The notes under the pieces: generated by a model | The model's database searches: none | What the model saw: only the letters and a program-made list of their open reading frames with translations | Told to the model about the DNA's origin: nothing | Translations under genes and position numbers: made by a program | Part shown: positions 1 to 10,036 of the stretch, one piece after another | How the letters are laid out: the number at the start of each line of letters is the position of its first letter | How positions within the stretch are numbered: the first letter of the stretch is position 1 | Source: Xiphydria camelus | Taxonomy: Eukaryota; Arthropoda; Insecta; Hymenoptera; Xiphydriidae | DNA: 64,000 nucleotides | Direction: 5' to 3' | NCBI GenBank assembly: GCA_963678675.1 | Contig: OY783194.1 | Location: forward strand, 20,872,278 to 20,936,277

Positions 1-690
1 CAGAAAACAAGTGTCTGGAGATGCGTTCACAAGGTAGTGAATGCAATAAATTCAATTCTTGGACCAAGATATATAACTATGCCTGGTATTGAAGAATGCT
101 CCATTATATCAGCTAATTTTGGAAACAAGTGTGGCATACCTCAAATAATTGGAGCTATTGACGGAACACATGTTCCTATAAAACCACCCACTGATGGTCA
201 TAAAGATTTTCGAAATCGAAAAGGATGGACATCTATTGTTCTTCAAGCAGTAGTGGATGATCTGTTCAGGTACGGAATATTAATTTACTTAATTATGTCG
301 CTGTCTCGACCAATGAGTGACCTATAGCGATTTAAGTCTATGCTTATTTATAAGTAACGACTATGAATACCATCCTCAGACTTCAATACTCTATGCGTGA
401 TTTCTTCAATTTAACTATTTATTATTATATGCAGATTTCGTAACATCAATTGCCGGACGCCTGGATCATCTCACGATGCTGCTGTTTTCGTGCAATCAAA
501 TTTGTTTCGAACCGCTGAGAACTGTATTCCACAAGTACGTAGATGCACTTCAAGAATATAATAGATAACTAAGTGAAATATTTTCATTATAGGTTAATCA
601 GAAAACTTAAACTTCAATATTATAAGATAGAAACTTATTTTTTCAGAAAACAGAGACCATTAACAATGTATACGTACCGTATTCTATAAT
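1..690 (+). pseudogene. PIF/Harbinger transposase, 5' part (three exons; gene split by insertion)
   Basis: DDE_Tnp_4 (HARBI1-like) transposase that cuts and pastes a Harbinger element. The window opens inside the gene. Exon 1 (1-269) reads GAIDGTHVPIKPP and DFRNRKGWTSIVLQAVVD, the first catalytic-D region of the family. A GT/AG intron (270-434) leads to exon 2 (435-534, CRTPGSSHDAAVF, second D region). A second intron (535-646) leads to exon 3 (647-690). The coding frame stops at 690 only because a 7.9-kb element is inserted there; it resumes exactly at 8613. The introns have clean borders (CAG/GTACGG, TGCAG/ATTTCG, CAA/GTACGT, TTTCAG/AAAAC). Apart from the insertion I see no stop in the exons, so the copy was probably intact until it was hit. 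The N-terminus lies before base 1. Confidence 0.88.
302..372 (+). repeat. Direct repeat copy 1 (in Harbinger intron 1)
   Basis: About 71 bp, TCTCGACCAATGAGTGACC through CTATGAATACCA, nearly repeated in the same orientation at 11499-11571. Function unknown; see the second copy. Confidence 0.8.
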
Positions 691-1122
691 AGTCCGGGAG
701 GTAGCGTCAAATTTCACCGGACCATTTTACCGAGGCTGAATTTTCTAGTGAAGGCTTTTGTTATACTTTTGAGCCAAAATGTCCATGTTAGCTGGTCCAG
801 ATCCGTGACTTAAGATTGTGGGAGGCTGCGCATCTCGTAGGGAAAATAACGATTCTCGGAGTATTTTACTGAAGGTCATAATTTGCAGATAGCTAAATGA
901 TGAAATTATAATCGTGAAAAAGCATGTTAGCTGCATAATTTCTGTGATTTAACTTGTTAGCTGCGCATATGAATATGTAGGAAAAATTTTGAAAATCGGA
1001 CCATTTTACCGAGGGTGAAAATTATATACTAAATAGTAATCAGTTTGAAAATAATAAAAAATCATGTTAGCTGATGCTCAAGTGTGATTAAACCTGTTAG
1101 CTGCGCTTCCTTTGTCAGTGCG
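691..1122. repeat. Left long TIR of the Academ-like element with GTTAGCTG motifs
   Basis: Inverted copy of 8175-8607. It contains five copies of a TGTTAGCTG motif, at about 785, 923, 953, 1064 and 1093, some followed by CGC. The alternation of CATGTTAGCTG and CTTGTTAGCTGCG resembles subterminal transposase-binding sites, but that role is inference. Confidence 0.85.
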
Positions 1123-1627
1123 CGGGTGGACCATTACTGTGAGAGCTGCTCCGATTCACTTCAATATTAATTCATGTATGCTCCTTCTCAACATCTTTTT
1201 TTATTTTAATTCTCATGATAAGAATAACTATACTATATATCAACATCAGAACGATAAAAAAATTGAATTATAGATTGATAAAAATCAATCGATTTACGGC
1301 TATGGTATTATTGATATTTTGGATAGCTATACTCAAAATAAAATGTAAAAACTTCAAATTTAGAATTTGTTAATATATAAAAGCTGCAAAAATATATATT
1401 ATATATACATTTATATAAACACATCATAAATGTATATCGATTAATTTCGATGAATAATTTCTTATAATTCATCAATCGGAGTCGGAATCGTTTCCGTCAT
1501 CCTCTTCAGAGCTGCTATCTGACAGTTCCTCGATGTCAGGATGTTTCTCTGCTTCCTGTTGGTCATCATTATCGGAATCTTGCAGTGTATCTAAAAATAA
1601 ACATTATTATAAATTTTTAATTTGTAT

Positions 1628-3216
1628 TTAATAGCATAACGGAGAATTTGAAACAATACCTGTTATTTCAGTGGTAATTTCATCGATTCGAGGCAATTGA
1701 TCTCCTTCGAACCAAATGAAATGGTATTTGTAATCTTCTTCTTTCCATCCGAATTCTTTTGGAGACGATAGTGTCGGTATGCTTAGGTGGGCGTTGCTCC
1801 AAAGTTGAGCAATGTAAGAAGTTCGGAGGATTTGCTGCCTTAGCTCGGACTTACATGGAGGAAGCATCGACCCTTCAAAATTCTGATCTAATTTCAATAC
1901 CTCATCTTTACCATTAAATTTGTATGCTTTCATGAATGTTGCAGCACGAGATACATTTATATAATTGATCTTATTATGTCCATATATTCGGCAAACAAAT
2001 TCTTCAACCTCCGAAAAATCGTAATCTTCTAAATCCTCGACAGATAGCTGTGATAAGTTCATCAGCGCTGAAATATATTTTGGCGATTTTCTCAGCAAAT
2101 GAAGCGGCTTTTTCTTTCCTTTTCTATAAAAGGCTGGATTAAAATCGCAGCCAGTCAGAGCATGGAAAGCTGGAAGAGCTTTGCACAAGCTTTCTCCTAA
2201 AGTTTCATGCAGCTTCATGACATCAATGTATCTGCGATTATTACCAGTCCCCACTAGAAACTGAATATGCAAGTTTCCCTTCAAAGCATGCATATTTCCA
2301 AGCAATATAATCAATATATCCGTGTCTGAACATCTCACTGTAACCCTTCTATCTAGATCTATCTGGCATATATGATATATAATCTTAGTATCAGCCTCTT
2401 CCTGCAATGGACACGAAAGCTCCTCTTCTACAGTTTTTATAGCTTTGTTGTCAGATACAGTGAATTTCAGACAGGACTCGTAATTCACGAATATATTTTG
2501 GTTACCTATAAAAGCAGCCATGTAGTCCTGTGACCAATCATCGCAGAGAAATCTCACGAGAGCATCTTTGAAATATATGTTTTTCAATTCATTTGAAAAA
2601 TTTGAAGGACGTTTTTGCTCTGGTCCTCTTATATCAAACTTATTTCCATGTATCCGTCCTCTCAATACATGTTCGCTATCTTTGATCGACGGTGTGGAAT
2701 AGCGATCAAAGACGATCACTATTTCAGATGCATTGCTCGCTGTAAATGCTTTCAATATTTGTTTAGAAATACTTCCAAACGTCAGAGGTAGATCTTTCAT
2801 TTGATGAATTACAAAGAATCCATCGAAAATCATGATATCACATACCTCACACGTGTCGGATATCAATTCATCTTTTATCTCATTCTCCAAAATCTTGAAC
2901 AGCACAGATTTGTCCGTCTTACATATTGCACCGTCTACATGGCACAAAGATAGCGGTACTGGTGTCAACGGATATGACAACACCGAATTTAAATCCAAAT
3001 TTTTCTCCAAGGATAGTCTCAGTAATTTCCCGAATAGATTCCGCTGCATTTTTATCTCAATAACTTTTCTATGCATTGCTATTTTCTTCTTAGTCACAGC
3101 ATCAACGAACGTGAGGATTGAATTTTTCTTTATAGGATTTTCAAACCTACTTTCATCTCTACAACATTCTTCGATGAACTTATCTCGCTGCTGTTGTCCT
3201 AAATTAGTTGCATTAA
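1628..3216 (-). pseudogene. Academ-like gene, C-terminal XPG/FEN-like nuclease region
   Basis: About 530 residues carrying signatures of the PIN-like XPG/FEN nuclease fold: MIFDGFFVIHQM followed by IVIVFDRYSTPSIKDSEH (N-region with acidic residues), RCSDTDILIILLG (internal acidic motif) and AFHALTGCDFNPAFYRKG (helix-hairpin-helix-like). In known families such acidic residues bind metal for structure-specific cleavage. Fusion of an XPG-type nuclease to the transposase is what I recall as the mark of AcademX elements. The ATG near 3229 lies inside the MITE and is not the original start. The region ends at a stop at 1628; 1123-1627 holds no other gene, only AT-rich 3' sequence and a short acidic frame about 1470-1590 that may be a last small exon. 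Confidence 0.65.
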
Positions 3217-3944
3217 GGGGGAAAGCCACTGTGATATGTTCAAAAAATAGATTTTTTTATTTTTACATTTTCTTAATGTTCGAGGTTTCAAGAATCTGTT
3301 CCCTAAGTTTCAAACCGAAATTCGAAAATTTTATGGAGTTATGAAAGGTTTTGTGTGAGTAAGCGCATACGCTCGAACTTGACCGCGCGGTTTTAAAGGC
3401 TTTTATCTCGAAACTACATTTTTCCAACTGGGCGCCATCATAACTCAGTCAATTTTTATCCGATTACCTTGAAATTTTCACAGAATATTTTTAAAAGAAT
3501 TATCTTCAGTTAAGCGTATGATTTTTTCGATTAAGCGATTACTTGTTGAGATATAATTAAAACACTGAGCAATTTTTCTCTAAATTTCGAAGTTCTATCT
3601 TTAAACATGCGTTACTTTGTTAAAAATTAAAATTTTTATAAATCCGTACGCTTAACTGAAGCTAGACTCGTGTAGTTTAAGAAAATAATTGATTTTTTTG
3701 GTTTGGATATACCATTCGGACACAGCAATGGCGCCCATGCGCCAAACATTTTTCAGAGAAGCTTTACGGCATCGCGTATTATTGTGTAGTTTATTGATAT
3801 TATGTATTGCTTTTTTTTTCTAATATACTAAAATATATGTACCTTCATGTAGTTGTAAAAGTTTTTTCCCTCGTTTTTTATTTTAATCAGAAAAAATTCA
3901 CAAAGTTATTCTACATTTTCCGGTCATCACAGTGGCTTTCCCCC
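3217..3944. mobile_element. 728-bp MITE with TTAA target site (piggyBac- or Kolobok-type), inside the Academ-like ORF
   Basis: Perfect 19-bp TIRs (GGGGGAAAGCCACTGTGAT, inverted at 3926-3944) flanked by TTAA at 3213-3216 and 3945-3948. Both superfamilies use TTAA targets, and without a transposase I cannot choose. No coding capacity. Removing it with one TTAA joins two open frames in phase, which proves it is an insertion. Confidence 0.9.
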
Positions 3945-5989
3945 TTAAGCAAAAATTTCTCTATTCTTTCATCAACTGATTGACCTGTCGAAATATTATA
4001 GAGAGAATTTTTGTCAAGATCATCGGAGAACGGATTGATGTTCTGTTTGATGTGTGTCATGAGATTTTCTAGTTTTACTGAATGTTTTTTTATTCTGCTG
4101 ATTTCAAGGTCAGCTGTTACATCTTGATTTTTTCGCAGACCTGCTCTATCCATAATATGGCTAATAATAGAAGATCTTATACTGTGACTCTTACACCAAC
4201 GCTGCCGGGCTGAGATCGTATTTGTCAAGTAACTTATACCAGTTAACTTATTTGCAGCGTCAGCGTTTATTGTTTGCTCGAGTGTTAGATCGATTGACTG
4301 TCGCGAAAATGGTTTAGGAGTTCTTTTGACACCAAAAGATCCTTTTTCCAGCTGTAGTTCCAAGCCAGGGTGTGTTTGTTCCACATTTATAAGTTTTTCA
4401 TGGTAGAGTACAGTGTATCGAGAATAGTTTTGCTGATTAAAACAGAAAAACATACTCCCGATTAAAGGTAGTACGTATTTGAGAATTTGAAAATTGCCTA
4501 GTCGAATACCATAGTTCAATATCAGATAATAATCGATGTATTCGACATACATCATATAAAACTGTGCAGTTTTACCATGTTCTCCAAGTACTGTTTTGGT
4601 CCTGTAATCATTGTATTTATCAAGAATCTGTATTATTCTTCTGTTTTCAATTTTCGGATTAACCGATTGAGTTTTCGTAAAATCTACCAAATAACTCTTC
4701 AAGTCATCGTTTATTTCGATTTCACAAGTAGCTAGAAAGTTTTCGAAGTGGAGAATTTGTAGGGCTAGTGATAATAAAGGATGTAGTTTTTTGCAGCGAT
4801 TGAAATGTTTTCCGGTAAGGAAAGTATTAACTGAACCACTTGCTAATATTTCGCTATTCACCATAATGTTAGTTATGCCACATCCATCTATAAATTTCCC
4901 TACAGCTTTGAAGAAAGCCATCATTACATGAAAAGTGCCAACATGAATGAATAATCTATCGAATTTCGGTTTCTCCGTACTTTGAATTTGAAGAGCGACT
5001 TTGGCAATCGCTAAATCGTATGTTACTTCAATATAATCCATATGACACTCCGCCGCTGTTTTCAAAGCTTGACGCATTGTTTCTTGAACAACAGCATTAT
5101 TTGTCGGTGAAGAATTTATTGTTGTTAAGTACGATACTTTCTGTTGAATACTCGTATCTTTGTGTATCAACCTATTAAAACCAACCCATGCTGGTGTACC
5201 AGGCAATTTTGATTGATGACACATCATCCAAGTATGAAACAGATTTCTCAATGCTGGAACAATATCAACATCATTTGCTCGCAGATTACTATCAAGATCC
5301 AACAACTTTTCTTTGTACTTTGGTTTTTTATTATACGGAGCTAATTCAAAAGTGACAGCATCTAATGACCGTTGTCTTTTCCTCGACGGCCCTACAGGTA
5401 GACTCTGTTCAATATCGGAACTTTGGATATTTCTAGTGTCAGAATTTTCCTCCAGTTGTGAAACATCAGTTAAATTTTGAAATATTATTCCAACTGTGTC
5501 ATGTAGCGTATCTTTGCCAGTAGTTGTATCCACATGACGATCAAAATTATTGAACGCAAGCCCCGTTTGTAAATTCGGAAGACGTACGATATCCTCCGGG
5601 CAAATATCTGATTGAGACATTGAAGACAACGTAGCCTCCGTTTCTAACTCTTCAAGCACTGTATAGCTGCAGCAATGTCCAAGTCTATTAAGTATATTTA
5701 TCACTTGTTTACTATTAGTTAAACTTTTCATAGTCATTCCTAACGTTATGTGCTTTGATGTCTTCAATGTTCCATTCGATACTGCATAGATCAGATCTTC
5801 AGAAAACGAATTGGCAAGTCGTTGCTTCATTTCACTACTTCTTCTTCGAGCGCTTGTAGATATCAATGTCGAATAAAAATCTCTAATTATATCTGGAACA
5901 GCGCATTCTCCTGATATGAAATTTGTCGCTGTTACTCTATCAGGTAATGATTTTTTTTTTATCTTGGTAATTTCCGATCGTAAGATCAT
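3945..5989 (-). pseudogene. Academ-like transposase, central region (ORF broken by a TTAA MITE)
   Basis: An open frame of ~680 residues. The N-terminal half includes HCCSYTVLEELETEA, GLAFNNFDRHVDTTTGKDTL and HDTVGIIFQN, a signature I associate with large uncharacterised insect and cnidarian transposon proteins. It continues through AFFKAVGKFIDGCGITNIM, SYLTNTISARQRWCKSHS and similar text. The frame runs into the inserted MITE at the CTTAAG codon pair (3945-3948) and would add about ten junk residues before a stop at 3911. Across the MITE the same frame resumes in the nuclease region, so this and 1628-3216 were one exon of roughly 1,200 codons. The catalytic residues of the transposase are not something I can name from sequence alone. 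Confidence 0.65.
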
Positions 5990-6155
5990 CGCTGCTCTGT
6001 TGAGACATCTCTTTTCTCGATATTATCGAGACTGCTCTTTAATAAAACTCCACTAAATGGCTTAATTACTTTTTTTTCCTCCAACGAAACAATTGATATT
6101 TTCCTGGGAAACAATGATAATAACCTTTCCTCCAGATCACGAATTTAAATTACAC

Positions 6156-6706
6156 CTACATAATTTGGCAGCTTTGTTTTAACATGATCGACGTACATTG
6201 TTTTCAAAAACGTTAAAAAATAACACTGTCCCAGTCTTATAACGTTTTCTTCAACGTATTCAGCAACAACATTGAATGCACTTTTATGAGTATTTCTATT
6301 CTCATGCCACTCGGTTTTCTCACTTCGCTCATTATCCTTGCTGCTTACTTGGTTGTGAAGGGATCTTTTGCAGTGTGGGTGATAATATATCGCCTTATTC
6401 TGAGCTTCATGTGTTGACAATCTGTCCAGCAAGTCAGTGTTTTCACTATCTATCGCGTAAGATTTCAAAGTCCTTATAGTATCTTTTTGACATACAGACA
6501 AAGGTTGATTCCGCCCCTTTATTCTCTTCCTAGCTTGCGTACAAACGATGCACACACATCCTTGTGGTTCATTACTTTTTTCATCTGTAATCTGCGTTGT
6601 CAAGTCATCGCTTGAAATTGATTCATCGTCATCTTTCTCTCTCTCAGATTGCGCGACTTCCGTTTCATCAACGATTTTTTCCTCGGTAACCAAGCTTTGA
6701 CTTGAA
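6156..6706 (-). CDS. Academ-like gene, second coding exon (acidic linker plus zinc-binding motif)
   Basis: Acceptor TTTCCAG before 6706 and a possible donor (GTAG/GTGTAA) at 6156. The translation has an acidic, Ser-rich start (about 40 residues), then CVCIVCTQARKRIKG and YYHPHCKRSLHNQ, a second CxxC...HxxC motif like that in the first exon. Two such motifs in series suggest a DNA-binding N-terminus ahead of the catalytic region encoded from 5989 downward. There is no internal stop. The join to the next exon (acceptor between about 6015 and 5990) is uncertain. Confidence 0.55.
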
Positions 6707-7516
6707 CTGGAAACATTAGAAAATTATCATGCATTAATAATTTATAATTTCTAGAATTTGATTTGAAGGAATAATATTATAATGAAATTAATCTCGAAAA
6801 ATCCATTTATTACCGAACTATAAATTTGTAGAAATCCAATGATCATAATGAATTCAATAATTACATTTCCTTTCATTAAATTGTAAATTAAATTGCGATG
6901 ATATGATACTCTATTTACGTTTCCCCCATTTAAGTACATCTGTACTCCAGCGATACTAATACTGGTTGAGCAAAAAATAATTTTCGAACACTAATATCAT
7001 TTACATCTACAAATACGAAGGTCGACGCGCAAGCGAAAAATCCTGGTGTATTATTCTGCGTTAAATTGTCGCGTGATGTTAAGGGGCGGGAGAGCGCACA
7101 CATGCATAACTAAGATAATATACGTCGAACAGGCTAGACAGCGCGACGCCTCGATTATGTAATATATTGAAACGAAAATTTTAATCTCCATCATTCGTCT
7201 TCAACAAATACCATGACATCTCACGAATAGTACACTGTTAGCTGAGTCATAAATATGCAGCTACATTCGTAAATAAATTTTATAAAGTAATGTTTACAAC
7301 TTCAACGGTCTTTCTGAATTTAAAACTACAATACTCCAAACAGCATTTCATGAAAAATAGCTGGGAAATCTGGAGTTTACAGAGCAAAACAATATTTATA
7401 TATTCATATATGTATTTATGATCACGCCAATGAAACATACCTATTATTTGAAAAATAATGCAATAATCTACGAAAAATACGGAAACGATAAATACTCTTC
7501 TTATCATTTTACTTAC

Positions 7517-7806
7517 CTCGGTTCATTTGACGTTGATACTTCAGCTCTCAAATCACAAGTTTCTGTTTCATCAGCATTCGATTTTGATACAGACTGTCTG
7601 TGTTTTGGTGGAAGAGCACAAAATCTTTGGTAACAAATTCGATGAAACGCATGATTTCCTCCAACTTTTTCCGGCAATAGTACATCACTTAATGCTAGAT
7701 GGTTTTGCTTCCGTATTAACAATACACTTTTGCACTTATTTAGAGTAATTTCACTAAATTCAGTTAGTGGTTGACTTTTTTTCGAACAGAATATACAAAA
7801 ACGCAT
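7517..7806 (-). CDS. Academ-like gene, first coding exon (Cys/His zinc-binding)
   Basis: ATG at 7806, exon ends at 7517 before a consensus donor (CCGAG/GTAAGT). The ~97 residues begin MRFCIFCSKK and contain NHAFHRICYQRF, a CxxC...HxxC pair that could bind zinc. It lies nearest the right TIR, so transcription would run leftward toward 1628. The next exon starts at 6706. No promoter motif is obvious in 7807-8174. Exon assignment is from splice signals and order only. Confidence 0.6.
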
Positions 7807-8174
7807 CGTGAATCACAACATACGAACGGTAAGAAGCTACAGTAGGCACTGCTATAGTGTTATATAAAGCGGTTAGAAGCGCTTCAATTTCGAAGTGGAC
7901 TGATGTTTGGATACAGGTCGGGACATACATTTTACCGGACCGTACCAGGGCCGGAGCACGGCTGAGTATCGTCCATCGTCCGGCGGATGATCTGTCCAAT
8001 ATAATCAAATGCCTTTGAATACACTTTACCGAGCTGTGACCGGGCGTCGCCAACGAACCGTCACCGGACCGGGCGAGCTTCACGTGTTTCCGTAATTTAC
8101 GTGGTTTAGTGCAATCAACCTAGCGGTTTCCAAGACAACTGACGACTGACGGACATGTGTGGTTCCTAGATACA

Positions 8175-8607
8175 CGCACTGACTAAGGAAGCGCAGCTAA
8201 CAGGTTTAATCACACCTGACCATCAGCTAACATGATTTTTTATTATTTTCAAACTGATTACTATTCAGTATATAATTTTCACCCTCGGTAAAATGGTCCG
8301 ATTTTCAAAATTTTTCCTACATATTCATATGCGCAGCTAACAGGTTAAGTCACAGAAATTATGCAGCTAACATGCTTTTTCACGATTATAATTTCATCAT
8401 TTAGCTATCTGCAAATTATGACCTTCAGTAAAATACTCCGAGAATCGTTATTTTCCCTACGAGATGCGCAGCCTCCCACAATCTTAAGTCACGGAGTCGC
8501 GTCAGCTAACATATTGTTTCCTGACTTTTAGAGAGAAAACTAAGTTATAAAAGGATGGATATTCTCAGTAAAATCACCCATGAAAATTTGACGCTACCTC
8601 CCGGACT
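8175..8607. repeat. Right long TIR of the Academ-like element
   Basis: Inverted partner of 691-1122. It starts opposite the left TIR around GCACTGACTAAGGAAGCGC and ends CTACCTCCCGGACT. CAGCTAACATG/CAGCTAACAGG motifs recur through it, mirroring the left side. The middle portions (for example the stretch about cloaked AGATGCGCAGCCTCCCACA) match closely by eye; the terminal 100 bp have drifted more. Confidence 0.85.
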
Positions 8608-9033
8608 ATAATTGGAGACCCAGCATATCCATTACTACCATGGTTGATGAAAGGTTATACAGGAACACGATTAACTGCCCAGGAAGAATCTTTTAATGTA
8701 TATCTCAATAGCGCAAGATGTTGTGTTGAAATCGCGTTTGGAAGATTAAAAGCACGCTGGAGATGCATTTTGAGAAAAACAGAGGTTCACTACTCTTTTG
8801 TCCCTGCTGTAGTGATGACTTGCTGCATACTCCACAATATAGTGGAAAATGCAAAAGAAGCTTGTCCCAATGCATGGATCGATGTGACCAGAGAAGAAGC
8901 TGTTGAATTACGTCAACCCATACGACAGGAATGTAGAATGTACGATAATATGAATGCTGCTCTGGTTAGAAATACGCTGAAAGATTATATGGCTCTTAAT
9001 TTTCCCCTACGGAGAATGTTTTTATTAGAATAA
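8608..9033 (+). pseudogene. PIF/Harbinger transposase, 3' part of the split gene
   Basis: Continuation of the transposase that begins at base 1. Reading across the insertion gives YSIIGDPAYPLLPWLMKGY, the typical HARBI1 motif, so 690 and 8613 were adjacent. The C-terminal catalytic region follows: EESFNVYLNSARCCVEIAFG (the E of the DDE triad) and RLKARWRCILRK, then CCILHNIVE. The stop is at 9031-9033. Bases 8608-8612 (ATAAT) repeat 686-690 as a target-site duplication. Gene order (transposase +, Myb-like gene on - downstream) is the usual two-gene layout of PIF/Harbinger elements. Confidence 0.88.
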
Positions 9034-10036
9034 AATCCATGTAGGTGTTTCATTTTTAATGATTAGGAAGTCACATTTGGTAAACGTTTGGAAAATGAAT
9101 AACCATGTATTGTATCACAATTGACTCGTTAATTACAGACTTTTGTACTTACAAAAACTTGCTTAAAATTCAGTCTGACCTTATTCCTAAATAGACAGTC
9201 TTTGCAAGGATGCAGCCCATAGAAGTCCCACGAGTGCAAGTGAGGACATTCCTCGTTAATGTACAAGAGTGTCCCTATATTTCACACAAATTAAATAAGG
9301 AAGTCCGTGTAGGATATGAAATATACAACAAGGACGCTCTTAAACATCTGCCGGGATTATACCGGCTTGAAAATGAAATAAATTCGTTTAACTCCTGTGG
9401 TCTATTTCCCTTGCATACAAACATTGTATGTGTTGAAGTACATAGTCAATCTTGCTTTTATAATTACAGTAAAAAAACAATATCACATTTGTTACTTTTT
9501 TCATTGCACAATTATATCAAAAGTAACATACACTATGATCAAATATTTGATCGATTCTGACTGACTGTCTGTTCATCACAAGTGTAGTATCAATATAGTG
9601 CCATTGTTGATAAATAAAAATAATGTGCTTTCATACGATTTAAAATAAAAATGAACAAAAATGAAACATTCCTCAATGTCGCTGTATGGTCACGGTATGT
9701 CGCTGCACATCATTATATGTAACATACATTTAATATTCTATAGACTACTCATTTACATAACTATACGATGATAATATTTTATTACATTACAGGTATATAC
9801 AGTGATTTTCAGGATACGGGTTATTCGTTCTATGACCTGAATCCTGAGAATAACACTGTATCTGAGAGTGAAAAGTTATGTATTAAATGAGTTTCGTGTG
9901 TAGCGACGTACATACTATAGTTGGAAACTAAGATACGAACACAAACTTTAACATATCAAACGGTAAGAAACAGAACGCTGTATTATCTGTGGTAAAAACC
10001 CGTTCACTTAGCTCTTATATTTTCTTATGGAATATA
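9034..10036. other. Harbinger spacer without a recognised gene
   Basis: A short open frame at 9210-9560 (+) starting MQPIEVPRVQVRTF shows no domain I recognise and may be chance. A short stem (CAGTGATTTTCAGGAT with ATCCTGAGAATAACACTG) lies at about 9797-9855. Otherwise AT-rich sequence between the transposase stop and the minus-strand Myb-like gene. Confidence 0.5.

Larger units (their letters stand above)
691..8607 (-). mobile_element. Large TIR DNA transposon, probably Academ (AcademX type), inserted in Harbinger
   Basis: A 7.9-kb element with TIRs beginning AGTCCGGGAGGTAGCGTC at 691 and, inverted, ending at 8607. ATAAT flanks both sides (686-690, 8608-8612). Because the flank is partly palindromic, the duplication can equally be read as TAA with TAGTCC termini; three to four bp is what I recall for Academ. 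Removing the element restores the Harbinger transposase frame exactly. The minus strand encodes one spliced gene: zinc-finger-like exons at 7517-7806 and 6156-6706, then a long exon now broken by a MITE. The XPG-like nuclease region at the C-terminal end is why I call AcademX. The class assignment comes from family knowledge and needs a search; the element itself and its borders are directly visible. Confidence 0.75.

Noticed and set aside
2832..3344. Plus-strand 170-codon frame
   Set aside because: Antisense of the nuclease region and runs into the TTAA MITE; no domain.
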